A DNA stretch of 64,000 nt from Apostichopus japonicus (Eukaryota; Echinodermata; Holothuroidea; Aspidochirotida; Stichopodidae). The DNA is taken from positions 12,130,001 through 12,194,000 of the forward strand of contig NC_092582.1 in assembly GCF_037975245.1 (NCBI RefSeq), written 5' to 3'. The notes under the pieces were generated by a model that saw only the letters and a list, made by a program, of their open reading frames with translations, was not told the DNA's origin and ran no database searches. Shown in pieces: positions 28,099-38,445 of this stretch (position 1 is the first letter of the stretch; each line of letters starts with the position of its first letter). The position numbers and the translations under genes were made by a program.

Positions 28099-28217
28099 GT
28101 ATGCACTGCAGAAACACATGCACTTTTGGTATTAGCCTGGATATAAATATCATCAATGTAGCTCAGGCAAGAAATACCCAGTTTCCTGAGCTCAGCCAGA
28201 ATAGGTTTGAGTAGTTT
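28099..28217 (-). repeat. 119-bp direct duplication of the DIRS RT active-site segment
   Basis: 28099-28217 repeats 27857-27975 in the same orientation with about three mismatches. It re-encodes the SYIDDIYI active-site region. It is separated from the main copy by about 120 bp that contains the upstream part of the RT. It may be a second, heavily truncated DIRS copy, a local duplication or an assembly artefact. Confidence 0.85.
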
Positions 28218-28254
28218 TCTGAAGCTAATCCTCAATTATACAATCTCTCTTTTT

Positions 28255-28544
28255 AAAGTTACCAATAATTCAAAATTTGGAATTCACTGTCAATAACTTT
28301 AAAAACTAAGAAAACAAGCTCCACATTAAGTAAATGGCTTAATCATATTTATTAAAATATCATATAATTGATTTATTGTCGAAACGTTTAATTTGTTTTT
28401 AATTTTTTCTTCTCTTTTCTTTCTTCAGAGAGTCTTCTACATTGTTAAGCTATTGTATGCTTTATAGAAGACTTCCTTTCACCCTGTATATTTACACGTG
28501 AAAAAAAAATAAACCAAATCAAATCAAACCAAATTCCTACCAAG
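28255..28544 (+). mobile_element. CR1/L2-like LINE 3' end only
   Basis: 28275-28340 closely matches 30640-30700, the last codons and start of the 3' UTR of the downstream copy. The family hairpins and an A-rich tail (aaccaaatcaaatcaaacc) follow. No RT domain remains. The next LINE copy begins right after the tail, so the two are head to tail. Confidence 0.8.
28431..28503 (+). promoter_or_regulatory. LINE 3'-UTR double hairpin, copy 2
   Basis: AGTCTTCTA (28431-28439) pairs with TAGAAGACT (28465-28473). TTTCAC (28477-28482) pairs with GTGAAA (28498-28503). Compared with copy 1, a C-G pair in the first stem has become T-A on both sides. Confidence 0.75.
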
Positions 28545-30924
28545 AATAACAGACCAATGAACTTCATGTACAGGCGAAATTATAAACCAGATAACATCAG
28601 GTGTTTTAACTATGAAATCGAAAACAAAAACTGGAACGATGTTTTAAGCCAAACTGATGTTAATGCTGCTTACGACACTTTCTTTGAATCCTTTAATTAT
28701 ACCTATAATAATTGTTTTCCAATATGTTATGTAAGCAAAAGGAAACGACGTGAAAAGAAACATCCATGGATTACATTTGGAATGTTGACATCTATCAAAA
28801 GAAAGAACAAGCTCTTTAAAAGTTATTTAACAGCACCTACTGATGTTAACAAGGCTACGTATAAGCATTATCGCAATAAGCTTAACCATATTATTAGATT
28901 TTCTAAAAGAGTGTATTTCTATGATAAATTCAAAAATAATAGAAATAATATAAGTGTAACTTGGAATACAATTAACGAAGTTCTAAACACCAACCGAAAA
29001 AAGGTGGATATCCTGCTGCTTTTGAAACTGGTGATCAAGAAATCAGCAACGAGAATGACATTGCCAGCTACTTTAACAAATATTTTGTAAACATTGGACC
29101 CTCACTTGCAAGAAATATTACAAATAAAGGTAGAACAGGAGATCTTATTCATAATATTAACAGAAACAGTCAATCTATGTTCATTAATCCTGTCAGTGAG
29201 GAAGAACTTTCAATAGTTGCTATTTCCAGCCTGAAACCAAAAAAAAAGCAGCGGGATATGACGATTTTAAACCAGATATAATAAGAAATGTTATTCACTT
29301 TATCGCCAAACCATTGACTTATATTTGTAATTTATCTTTTACTTCTGGTACATTTCCAGATAAACTAAAGATTGCTAAGGTTATACCAATTTTAAAAAAG
29401 GTGACCAAGATGTATATGAAAATTACCGTCCTATTTCTTTATTATCATGTTTTTCAAAAATTATTGAAAGGCTTATGTACAATCGTATCTTTAATTTTGT
29501 AACCAAGTTTAATATCCTGTGCAATGATCAATATGGCTTCCGCCCAAGCATTCTACAGAACTTGCTTTGGCAAATGCTATTGAAAAAAATATGTACTAGT
29601 CTTGATAATACCAAAATATGTATTGGAGTGTTCCTTGATCTCTCCAAGGCATTTGATACTATTGACCATACCATTTTGCTAAGTAAATTATCTTTGTATG
29701 GTGTAAGGGGAACAACCCTTGACTGGTTGAACAGCTATTTATCCAATAGACATCAGTATACTTCATATAAAAACTCTAAATCCGAACACGCTGTAACCCG
29801 TTGTGGTGTTCCACAGGGCTCAATATTAGGACCACTGTTGTTTATAATATATGTCAATGAAATTTGCCAGGTGTCAAAAATTGCCAAGACTATTTTGTTT
29901 GCTGATGATACCAATATTTTCTTCGAGTTCGAAAACGTACATAGAATACATGATACTGTGTCTACTGAATTAACTAAATTTACTAACTGGATTGCTGCTA
30001 ATAAGTTATCACTTAATGCAGACAAAACTAACTATATAGTATTTAATGGAAGAAGAACGCTTAACTGGAATAATGACTTAATAATGGACGGTAAAGTAAT
30101 GAAACAAGTATCAACTACTAAATTTCTAGGGGTTAATATTGATAGTAAACTTTCATGGAGTGACCATATTACGAAAGTTTGCACCAGCGTTGCAAGAGGT
30201 GCAGGAATTTTAGCAAAGCTAAAACATTTCCTCCCCCAGAATATACTCAGAATGCTTTATCAAACTTTAATAGCACCACATCTGTATTACTGCTTGATTA
30301 TCTGGTCTGGTACAAGTGTTTCTCATTTAAGTCACCTTAAAATACTTCAAAAGAGTGCAATACGTCATATATCTCACGCAGCACCCCGTGAACATACAAG
30401 CCCCCTCTTTAAGAAACTCAATTTATTGAAATTAGATGACATTATAAAAGTTAATATTGCAACATTTACATACAAGGCTTGGAATGGATCATTGCCAATC
30501 AGTTTTCGAAATTTATAAATAGCAACACAGATTTCCATAATCATAATACCAGAACGGCTAGCAACGCACATTATAAATCATATAAAACACGCACTGGTAT
30601 GTTAAGCCTCAGAAACCGTGCAACCAAAATTTGGAATTTCACTATCAATAACTTTAAAAACTAAGAAAACAAGCTCCACATTTAGTAAATGTCTTACTAA
30701 AGAAATTATCATGTCTTATTAATTATGATTTAGCTGCATAGTCGCATAGCAGCATATTCACATATTGAAGCCTATACGTATTGTTATTAACATTATTTTC
30801 ACTATTTTCTATCTTTTCTTCATGGGAGTCTTCTGTTTTGTTAAGCCAGCATAGGCTTTTCAGAAGACTTCCATTCACATTGTAATATTTATGTGAAAAA
30901 AAAACAAATAAATGAATGGATGAA

Positions 30925-30960
<36 letters not shown>
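28545..30960 (+). pseudogene. CR1/L2-like LINE, 5'-truncated (linker, RT, C-terminus, 3' UTR)
   Basis: The first block (28557-29010) matches the endonuclease-RT linker of the minus-strand copy at 53200-58300, with a basic SKRKRREKKHPWI segment. After frame breaks near 29010, 29240 and 29400 the RT follows: DLSKAFDTIDHTILL, GVPQGSILGPLLF, LFADDTNIFF and a thumb with TKFLGVNIDSKLSW. The C-terminal region continues to about 30664 after another break near 30515. The 3' UTR has the family hairpins and a tail of aaataaatgaatggatg type that grades into (TA)n. The endonuclease and ORF1 are lost, so it is a dead 5'-truncated insertion. Confidence 0.9.
30827..30897 (+). promoter_or_regulatory. LINE 3'-UTR double hairpin, copy 3
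   Basis: AGTCTTCTG (30827-30835) pairs with CAGAAGACT (30861-30869); the last pair is G-C where other copies have A-T. TTCACAT (30874-30880) pairs with ATGTGAA (30891-30897). Confidence 0.75.

Positions 30961-30961
<1 letters not shown>
30929..30961. repeat. (TA)n microsatellite
   Basis: A run of alternating T and A directly after the LINE tail. Further tracts lie at about 31207-31272 and 31555-31631. Open frames through them (runs of YI) are artefacts. Confidence 0.95.
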
Positions 30962-30963
<2 letters not shown>

Positions 30964-31196
30964 AATATCCTCATCAATAAAAATACTGCTAAAAAGAGTT
31001 TCATCGTTCTCTTCGCGTAAGAGAGGGTTATGTTAAATTGGTTGGATAAGCATCTCCTCTCTTGGCCTAAAGGGGACTTATAGGGTGCGAAGACTCGCGC
31101 CAAGAAAAAAAAACGTATAATGCCGGTAATCTGACCAAGTTTCGAATGAGATGTAACAAAAGTGTTAGACACCACCATCGATCCCAGAAAATACAC
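30962..31196. repeat. Dispersed repeat Rep-A, partial copy 1
   Basis: This 235-bp block is nearly identical to 31692-31925, from ctaatatcctcatcaataaa to ccaccatcgatcccagaaaa. It is cut short here by a CA-rich and TA-rich run. Family unknown. Confidence 0.85.
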
Positions 31197-31206
31197 ACAC
31201 ACAGAC

Positions 31207-31272
31207 GCACACATATATATATATATATGTATATATATATATGAATATATATATATGTATATATATATATAT
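31207..31272. repeat. (TA)n microsatellite
   Basis: Interrupted TA repeats following Rep-A copy 1. Confidence 0.9.
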
Positions 31273-31432
31273 ACATAAATGATTTCGAGTTGGTCAGCAT
31301 CATGTTTGATGTCTAGAGTAAGGCAAAATATGTCACCAAAAACAGAACTAGTATTGTTCGATACAGGTGACAAACGCCTACAGTGGAATTACGATCTCCC
31401 TTACCGGTTTCGAACCTCTGGACATACAATCA

Positions 31433-31505
31433 GCGTCCATAGCCTAGTGGTTAGGGTGTCCGCGTACAGAGCGGAAGGCCCGTGGTTCGAATCCCGGTGG
31501 AGGCT
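31433..31505 (+). tRNA. tRNA-like Pol III unit with apparent anticodon ACA (probably pseudo-tRNA or SINE head)
   Basis: A 73-nt cloverleaf can be drawn. The acceptor GCGTCCA/TGGAGGC pairs at 6 of 7 positions. The D arm is GCCT/GGGT with loop AGTGGTTA. The anticodon stem TCCGC/GCGGA is perfect, with loop GTACAGA. The T loop is TTCGAAT. The A box TAGCCTAGTGG (31440-31450) and B box GGTTCGAATCC (31484-31494) are exact, and TTTTTT at 31511-31516 is a good Pol III terminator. Against a working tRNA, the T stem needs a bulged T, and ACA (a Cys UGU reader) is not a normal eukaryotic anticodon. A tRNA-derived SINE or pseudogene is more likely, sitting among repeats. Confidence 0.6.
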
Positions 31506-31551
31506 GAAAGTTTTTTCACTGTTCTTGATTTTCCAACTCATTACGATTTTC

Positions 31552-31554
<3 letters not shown>

Positions 31555-31631
<77 letters not shown>
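31555..31631. repeat. (TA)n microsatellite
   Basis: Pure TA run of about 75 bp between the tRNA-like unit and Rep-A copy 2. Confidence 0.95.
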
Positions 31632-31633
<2 letters not shown>

Positions 31634-31691
31634 ACATTAGTGAGAGAGGAAAAATGTCCATATCTTATGGATGAAATAAATCTCTATCTAC

Positions 31692-32196
31692 CTAATATCC
31701 TCATCAATAAAAATACTGTTAAAAAGAGTTTCACCGTTCTCTTCGCGTATGAGAGGGTTATGTTAAATTGGTTGGATAAGCATCTCCCATCTTGGCCTAA
31801 AGGGGACTTAAAGGGTGCGAAGACTCGCGCAAAAAAGAAACGTATAATGCCGGTAATCTGACCTAGTTTCGAATGAGATGTAACAAAAGTGTTAGACACC
31901 ACCATCGATCCCAGAAAATATACACACACAGCTTGCTACCATCGGTAATTAGACACTAGTGTACAGTCAGTGCATACAGCTGCGGTCAATACCTACAACA
32001 CAGTGTACAGACAATATAGCGATGGACATCTTAGGTCCAGCTAAAATATAACAAGGTATCACGTTTCATTACCGTACTGCACTGTCTGCACTTTGTAGCG
32101 ACACGAACAAATCGTCACTTGCAAGCCACGGAAAGTTACCTTTTTCAGATCGCCGAACGTGGTTTTGGGCGACTCTTCAATGCCTTTAAATTGAAC
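31692..32196. repeat. Dispersed repeat Rep-A, longest copy 2
   Basis: About 505 bp. The first half matches 30962-31196 and the second half matches 43237-43605, including cttgctaccatcggtaatta, gctgcggtcaatacc and tcttcaatgccttta. Its presence in three places shows a mobile or duplicated family. No terminal repeats or coding domain are evident, so its class is unknown. Confidence 0.85.
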
Positions 32197-34525
32197 CAAT
32201 TTTGGCTCAACTACAAAACTCCCCAGCCCCCTAGCTCCCATCCATGCACTTAACAAGCTTCTTGAAGGATCTTATTACTTAATTTCTGTTCTCATACGTT
32301 TTTAAAATAAACAATTAAGATGACAAGCAAGAAACACAACATATGTTAAGACATTCTAGTCATTCATGCTCTTCAACATGCAAGCCACAAAAAAAAAAAA
32401 CCAAAATCAAGATTAATAACGGGTCAAAAAAAGATGTTCTCCTGATGCTTTTTGGAACATTTCCCGAGATAGAATAACAATCGGGCGGATGGATATCGAC
32501 TCTAATAGGAGTATGCCACCCTAAATCAAAAAACTTTTTTTCAATATGCAGATGACACTGCCATACAATTTTACAAACACATATTTTGTATAAAACGTGC
32601 GTAGGCTAACAATGGTTTTGTATTGTTTTAAAGAAAACATCTTGCCTTGCTGTGCGGCCTGATGTAGCCACCGAAATGGAGATGGAGTTCGTTTCTACAA
32701 AGACGAAAGATTTGGGAGACAAAATTTCAACTGCATGACGGTCTAGAGGCCTACCAAGCTGTTTGAGGTGGGGGATAGGCATAGGGCCATAGGCAATACT
32801 ACTAATCGGTACTAGCCTAGGCTAGGCTTCAACAACTAGTATTACGACAGTAAGAGTAGATCGGCATGTTTTGGTCATAAAGTCCAGGATTTCCTGTTTA
32901 GTTCCATTTTAGGCTTGGCTTACTACTTATTTGAGATCAAAGCAAACAAGCGTAGGCCTATGGCTTCCTATGTCTAGGCCTACGACTGAGTTATACGACT
33001 GAGTTATATCAAGCCTAGCCTAGACCTATACCAGTGCAACCAATGTAACCAAGATTCTAAAGTCTGACTGTAGCTGGGCTGAGTTAGGCCTAATGGACCT
33101 ATATGCAGACAATTAGCTGTGTATCTCAATCATAGGAATTGAAGTTGAATATGGCCATAAGAAGTAGCCTACTACTATGGGTATAGCAATACATATTACT
33201 AGGTCTAATGCTATGCATGAAGGCCAAGACTGTCTATAGATAAACAGTCCTTCTCAAATTCACTCGAGCATTAAGAATTTGTTACTTGATAAACTACCCC
33301 AAATACTGCCACTAGGATTCATCCTTGAGCGCACCTAATTTATTCACCAGTCAACATGTATGATTGTAAACATAAGTGCTCTAAATCTAATGGCCAGCAC
33401 TACTTTCCTGTGCTTGAAGACATGTTTGGCTTGACCACTGAAATAATACTCTGTGTGTTTAATCATGAATTTGTGCAGAGGAGCATTAAGTATGCCTAGC
33501 ATTACCAACTGGGGTAGATATTCAATATCCCCTTTTTTGGCCAACAACAGGTCGAGTCAGTTGGTATTGCAATAAGTATATGGAAGATGGTAATGGCTTA
33601 GCCTAAGATACTCCTAGGGTAAGCACCTAGCATGCTATGCAACAACGCTTTGATTGAAGATTTGTTAACAGCTAGACTTATCAGCCATAAGGCTAGTTCT
33701 AAATTAGCTAGGCCTTACACAGTTACAGTTTCAGCCAAAAACTCGATTAGGCCTATACAATTTGGCCTACTGCCACTGGCTGAAGTTTAAAACGATAGGG
33801 TTAAGACTTAGACTAGACTCAGTACATCAGCAAAACTTGTTTAAGTCAAAGATTATATTGCTAGGGTTTTGCAGGCCTGCCAACTCTCGCGGTTTACTGT
33901 ACAACTCTCACTGCAAGTCTTCAAAATTTTACGAAAGTTTGTTATACCTTTGAGTTTGACATCAGCGTCCTCGAAATTGGGTCTGTTCACGTTTCACGGT
34001 TGCCAAAGGTAGCAAATTTTCAAATTACAATACAGAACTTCTATTCTAAATGAAAAAAATGTAATTAATATCTGCAATTCATGAATTAGAATTGACCAGA
34101 CCTTAAAACTATTCTGGAAATTACAGTATATTCAAGATGGTAGAAAGTGTGACAATCTATAAATTTTCTAAAAGTTGTTCTTTTCTTAATGGTGGTGCCA
34201 CTCCACCATTAATCAAACATATGTTGTTCATTTAAAGGCAATAATAATGAGTAGACAAACATGTTATTAATTCATAACCTTACTAAAAAAGATATATAAA
34301 CTCTTAATAGGTTCCAAGCTCGAAACAAAGAAAAGTGATCAACAAGACATAAATTTATTAAACACAGGCCATGCTTGTTATGATACTAAGCAATACATTT
34401 CAATGTGTAACGCGCAGGCACACAAAATTCTTAGTAGTTGCATATTTGCACGCACTGTTCTGGCCTTCGATTAAGCATTAGGAGTTGAGACCGTTAACTA
34501 AGTTAGCCCGATCTGATATTACAAG
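32197..34525. other. Non-coding stretch rich in TAGGCCTA/CCTAGG motifs
   Basis: No gene is recognised. Between about 32750 and 33900 the palindromic words taggccta, cctagg and variants occur at unusual density. The region ends at the start codon of the candidate first exon of the integrase-like gene, so part may be its 5' flank. Confidence 0.5.
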
Positions 34526-34605
34526 ATGACTTCTCCTGAGCTGGATACCGATGAAGAGTACAGTATCATTGGAAAATATCGTTCGTCAGGACTGTGCCCT
34601 GAAAA
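34526..34605 (+). pseudogene. Candidate first exon of the integrase-like gene, 5' half, cut by a MITE
   Basis: An ATG at 34526 opens a frame that runs into an 8-bp target duplication (CCTGAAAA, 34598-34605). Skipping the inserted element, the frame resumes at 36344 without a shift and continues to a stop at 36396-36398. The joined frame contains EEYSIIGKYRSSGLCPEN followed by an Arg/Lys-rich helix. This resembles the stretch before the zinc-binding domain in metazoan GIN/KRBA2-type integrases (a Y-x-x-x-G-x-x-P pattern then basic residues). The assignment rests on this pattern and on the downstream integrase exons. Confidence 0.45.
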
Positions 34606-36343
34606 TAAGCTTGCACGGTTTCGTGAAAACTTACAACCGGTTTTTCTCTAGCAAAAAGCCGAATCTGGCTCAAAAACCGGTTTTTTCCACCTCCCGAATT
34701 GCATTGAAAACATCCAAATCTCGATCGCTAAGATGCATATTTTTGAAGCTTTACCAACAGCGGTTTCAACTCTGTTTGTTCGCAGTAAAGGGTTAAAAAC
34801 AAGGAGAATAAATTCAAGAAATGTTACTGCCTTCATGACTCTCATTTTATAACCCACGTTAACTAAACTGAAGTAAATATGTCGAAAAGAAATGTGTTAG
34901 TGAAATTTTTTCTTAAAGTTTTAACATCACGTACACCTATCGTTTGTCTTGTGTTAACTGTACTTCACGAAGTTCAAATTCGTGTAAAATATCACGGTCA
35001 TGTTATATTATATTATATGTTATATTTTCGGAGATGAGGGCCGAGCGTAAACCCCATTATGACCAATTGGAGATCGTAAAAAAAAATGCTTTACAATATG
35101 ATTGGTCCAATATATTCAGTAGTGGCTGACAAAGTGGTCGAATGTACCAAATTGCACGAGGCTCTAGCCATGTTCGCGGGTGGTATCTTGGCGGTAAAAA
35201 AAATTCTCTTCAAGGAGTGAAGAGAATTTACAGTCTACACTTTCAAGTACAAGATGAAAAACATCGCTGGCAAAAGCGGGGATTAGGTTGGCAAAGAATA
35301 TAAATTGTTAACGTTTAAGTTGAAAACATGTGTTCATCAACGTAAACGAAAAACAAACTGAGAGACGCCTTGTCTGATAACTGATAAGAAGAAATGTTGA
35401 AAGGAAACTCACAAAGAAATACAATCTATTCGCGTACAAAGGAGCATTGTCCCAACAGCAACATCTGTAATTTCCAGCCATGTATGCAACATTTTTACTC
35501 CTTTAATATTCCTTGGCTCAAGCCTGACGCCAGGTGTCTCTTGTGAATGATGGACTGTGATTGTTTTCATGTTACTTGTTGCATCTTAGTTGTTAAACTC
35601 AGAGCCCCCCCCCCCCGTGATTTTCACTTGTTGCATCTTAGTTGTTAAACACAGAGCCCCCCGTGATTGGTAATGTTACTTGTTGCATCTTAGTTGTTAA
35701 ACTCACAGAACCCCCCCCCCCCCCCCCGCGACTGTACATGTCGTATGGTATAGTGGATTGCGCAATGTACCTTTGAAGTTTTAACGTTCATTTTTTGAAC
35801 ACGAGCTGTGATCAATGTGTTTGAAAAGATTTTCTCCATATACTCTACCAATAAATTGAAGTTAAATAATAAGAACAACACAAGGAGGACAAACACGTTG
35901 GATATAACAATTTACTTTGAACTGCATCTCGTCATTTGAGTGTGTACTTCTCACAACTACTAACGTTGGCCACCAAGGTCAGTTCAATACTACAAGGTCA
36001 CCTAACTGATGCACGCATATAAGGGCTGCATAGCCTAATGTTAGGCCTAGCTATCCACCCTCAAGCACTGGTTATGGCGTGTGCCGATCGTAGCTGACAA
36101 TGTCGTCTATCAGAAAAGCTTTCTCTTGTTGCAATTTACTTTCATATTGCAAAAACAAACGGTAAATAGGAGAAACCAAAGTCAACAAACTGTGTTTCTT
36201 CCAGTTTTTGCAATTCACATTTCGGTTTTTACCGGTTTTTTCGGTTTTTCGGTTTTCTTAAAATAAAAAATAGTACCGAAATTCGGTCGGAAAAAAACGG
36301 TTTCGGTACTAAAACCGGTTTACCGTGCAAGCCTACCTGAAAA
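34598..36343. mobile_element. hAT-like non-autonomous element (MITE) with 8-bp TSD
   Basis: The target duplication CCTGAAAA is exact at 34598-34605 and 36336-36343. The element, 34606-36335, begins TAAGCTTGCACGG and ends as the complement of TAGGCTTGCACGG. Both ends then continue into ACCGG/AACCGGTTTT-rich subterminal sequence (34640-34690 and 36215-36320). An 8-bp TSD with TA(A/G)G termini fits the hAT superfamily. No transposase frame is seen. Inside, a 52-bp unit (cttgttgcatcttagttgtt then a poly-C run) is repeated three times at about 35571-35730. Confidence 0.82.
35571..35730. repeat. Three 52-bp tandem units with poly-C tracts
   Basis: The word gcatctta starts at 35581, 35633 and 35685, an exact 52-bp spacing. 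Each unit ends in a C run (14, 6 and 17 long, approximately) and then gtga or gcga. The C runs are prone to slippage and sequencing error. Confidence 0.9.
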
Positions 36344-36398
36344 TTCAACATTAAATCTAAGAAGATCGATACGGAAAAGATCAAAGAGTTTAGACTAA
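36344..36398 (+). pseudogene. Candidate first exon of the integrase-like gene, 3' half
   Basis: Continuation of the frame opened at 34526 after the MITE. It encodes a basic segment (NLRRSIRKRSKSL) and ends at TAA 36396-36398. No good splice donor is visible before the stop. The zinc-finger (HHCC) segment expected between this and the catalytic core was not found in 36399-36790, which looks intronic. Confidence 0.4.
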
Positions 36399-36790
36399 CA
36401 GGAGCAATAAACAGCTACCCAGATTTGTGCTGAAAAGTGTGAGCAGTAATACTTTTAAATCAAGAAAAGCCAAAATCATGCAATTTAAATCATTGAAATT
36501 AAAAAAGCTTCACTGTCCAGTATCAAAAGTATTTGCAAACTTTGATACAGCATTCTGTTCTGTACAAGAATTGTTGATTGTACACACCTTATTAGCAGTG
36601 TAAGAATACCTGCTCTTAGCACAATCAGTCATCGAGTAATCTTTTGTTAACTTTCAATAAGTATATATCAGCATGATTGGAAATCCTTAATAGCAGTATA
36701 TTGTCTACAAAACTCACACATAAATCACTTGAACATCAGTTGGTACGATTGTGTATGGTTCTGAATGCTATTTTCCTTCCTTTTTTTTAG

Positions 36791-36948
36791 GTGTGTGTGG
36801 ATATGATTGGACCCCTTGCAGAGACCATCAATGGAAATAAGTACATCATAACCCTATGTGACTATTTTTCAAAATGGCCAGAGGCTGTTGCTGTAAGAGA
36901 CAAAACAGCATAAACCGTTGCAAACTTTCTGTTTGAAACCATGGCCAG
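36791..36948 (+). pseudogene. DD35E integrase-like gene, exon with first catalytic Asp
   Basis: Bounded by a polypyrimidine tract and AG (36790) and a GTATAT donor (36949). The frame gives VCVDMIGPL and LCDYFSKWPEA. These are the start of an rve-type integrase core with the first catalytic aspartate (VD) and the conserved D-Y-F-S-K-W strand. An in-frame TAA near 36911 interrupts it. Splicing to 37294 restores an MAR|FGC junction, which supports a real intron. Confidence 0.78.
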
Positions 36949-37293
36949 GTATATATCCATCTACTTTGTTTTTACTTTACATAACATATTTTTGAAGTTA
37001 GTTATGCAGACCTGCATTTGTTCTCAGTTTTACCTGTGACCCAGAAAGCGGCCAAATGGTTACAGGAATTTCTTGAAGTTGTTTTATAAGTTAATGTTAA
37101 TAAAATGTTAGTGGATAACGGTCAGTGCATCCAAGACCAGGTGCTATGTCAGTGCTTAACTTACTTGTTTTGAAAGAAGTGCTAAAAGAATCTCCTGATT
37201 AAACCACACGGCCACTCTGAAGATGCCAATAGTTTACTGCATTACTCATAACCAGTTCTTTAACAACTTGTTTAATTTTTCATTTATTTGTAG
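36949..37293 (+). other. Intron of the integrase-like gene
   Basis: GT (36949) to AG (37292-37293) with a T-rich tract before the acceptor. No other feature seen. Confidence 0.6.
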
Positions 37294-37591
37294 ATTTGGG
37301 TGCATGAAAATTGTCATCTCAGACCAGAGAGGAGAATTTGTTAATGCTCTGAACAAGTCCCTGTTTGACATGACAGGGGTGGGCCACAGAGTATCCTTCA
37401 GCTACCACCCACAGACCAATGGGCTGGATGAAAGATTCAACCAAACTCTGTAAAATGCAAATGTCACTCATCAAAGTTGTCAATCAAAACCAAGATGACT
37501 GGAATGAAACACTGTCTTCCATTCTCGTGGGGTACCGTACAGCAAAACATGGTTCTACAGGTCTTTCTCCTTTCGTTGTGTTGTTTGGAAG
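37294..37591 (+). pseudogene. DD35E integrase-like gene, catalytic core exon (second Asp and Glu)
   Basis: The exon encodes MKIVISDQRGEFVN with the second catalytic aspartate and SYHPQTNGLDERFNQTL with the glutamate; 35 residues lie between them, the DD35E spacing. Then comes DDWNETLSSILVGYRTAKH and GLSPFVVLFGR, standard for Ty3/gypsy-related integrases. A one-base insertion near 37451 causes a stop and shifts the frame, and the exon length is one base over the expected phase, which confirms it. The donor is GTTTGT. Introns inside the core argue for a Ginger/GIN/KRBA2-type gene or DNA transposon rather than an LTR retrotransposon. Confidence 0.82.
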
Positions 37592-38128
37592 GTTTGTAAT
37601 AATTCAAACCTACCATTGCTGAATAGAGGTTTACATTTGTAAAGGTCATATATGGAGAAAAGCAATCAGGTACAAGAGAGTTTGGAAAAATCCTGCATAG
37701 CTACACTGATCCTCTATAGGATAAAATCTCATTTGACACATCCCAGGTCCTGGGAAAACTGCTAAATAGAGGACCACCAATAACCCTATTTAAGTTACAA
37801 AACCTAAGTAAGTACAGCAAGTACAAAAGATGAACATTCATTAAACTATAAAAGCATGCCAATTAATTTAGATACATGCAATTAATGCCACTGATATTGG
37901 TTTTGTTTTTCAGTTATATATCATATTTTGGGCTGGTATGCAATTTGGACCTATAACAGCACAGAATATACTTTTTTTTTTTATTTCTGCTGGTTTGAGT
38001 ATGTGATGTGACTCAGATTTATGGTTCCAGGGTCTTAATAGTGAAAATAAATTATATAAAAATTTATTTATTCTTCAGTCAACAAAGTGTTGTGAATAAT
38101 TGATTGTTAATTATCTTCATATATCCAG
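37592..38128 (+). other. Intron of the integrase-like gene
   Basis: Joins FGR to EPLLPVDIE in phase. No other feature seen. Confidence 0.55.
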
Positions 38129-38326
38129 AGAGCCATTGTTACCAGTCGACATTGAAGACTCCATTGTCCAACCAGAATCTCCTGCTGCAGCGATGCACAG
38201 CGGGAGAGGGTTTTTCAACTCATGTCACAGTCGCAGGACATAATCAAAGGTTTTGTAAAAGAAAATATTGGCAAAGCCCAAGAACGGCAAAAAAAGAATT
38301 TTGATTAAAGGCAGCAATCAAAACAG
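38129..38326 (+). pseudogene. DD35E integrase-like gene, post-catalytic linker exon
   Basis: Starts in phase with EPLLPVDIE, the usual continuation of an F-G-R motif in these integrases. Further on, in another frame, it encodes DIIKGFVKENIGKAQERQKK, the helix that normally precedes the C-terminal domain. So there is a frameshift near 38220, and a TAA lies just after KKNFD. The exon ends at cag|gtaatt. Confidence 0.65.
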
Positions 38327-38445
38327 GTAATTACATAATGCTATGCTATGCTGTGCATTGAAAACTGCACTGTAGTTAAATGAATGGCAACATATACATT
38401 GTATTATGATGTTTACGTGTATATGCTGGATTTTGTTTTATTCAG

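Noticed and set aside
31400-31420. Second B-box-like word (complement of ggtttcgaacc) just upstream of the tRNA-like unit
   Set aside because: No A box or cloverleaf can be drawn around it on the minus strand.
30723-31661. Open frames rich in Tyr-Ile through the TA tracts
   Set aside because: They are produced by (TA)n microsatellites and carry no domain.
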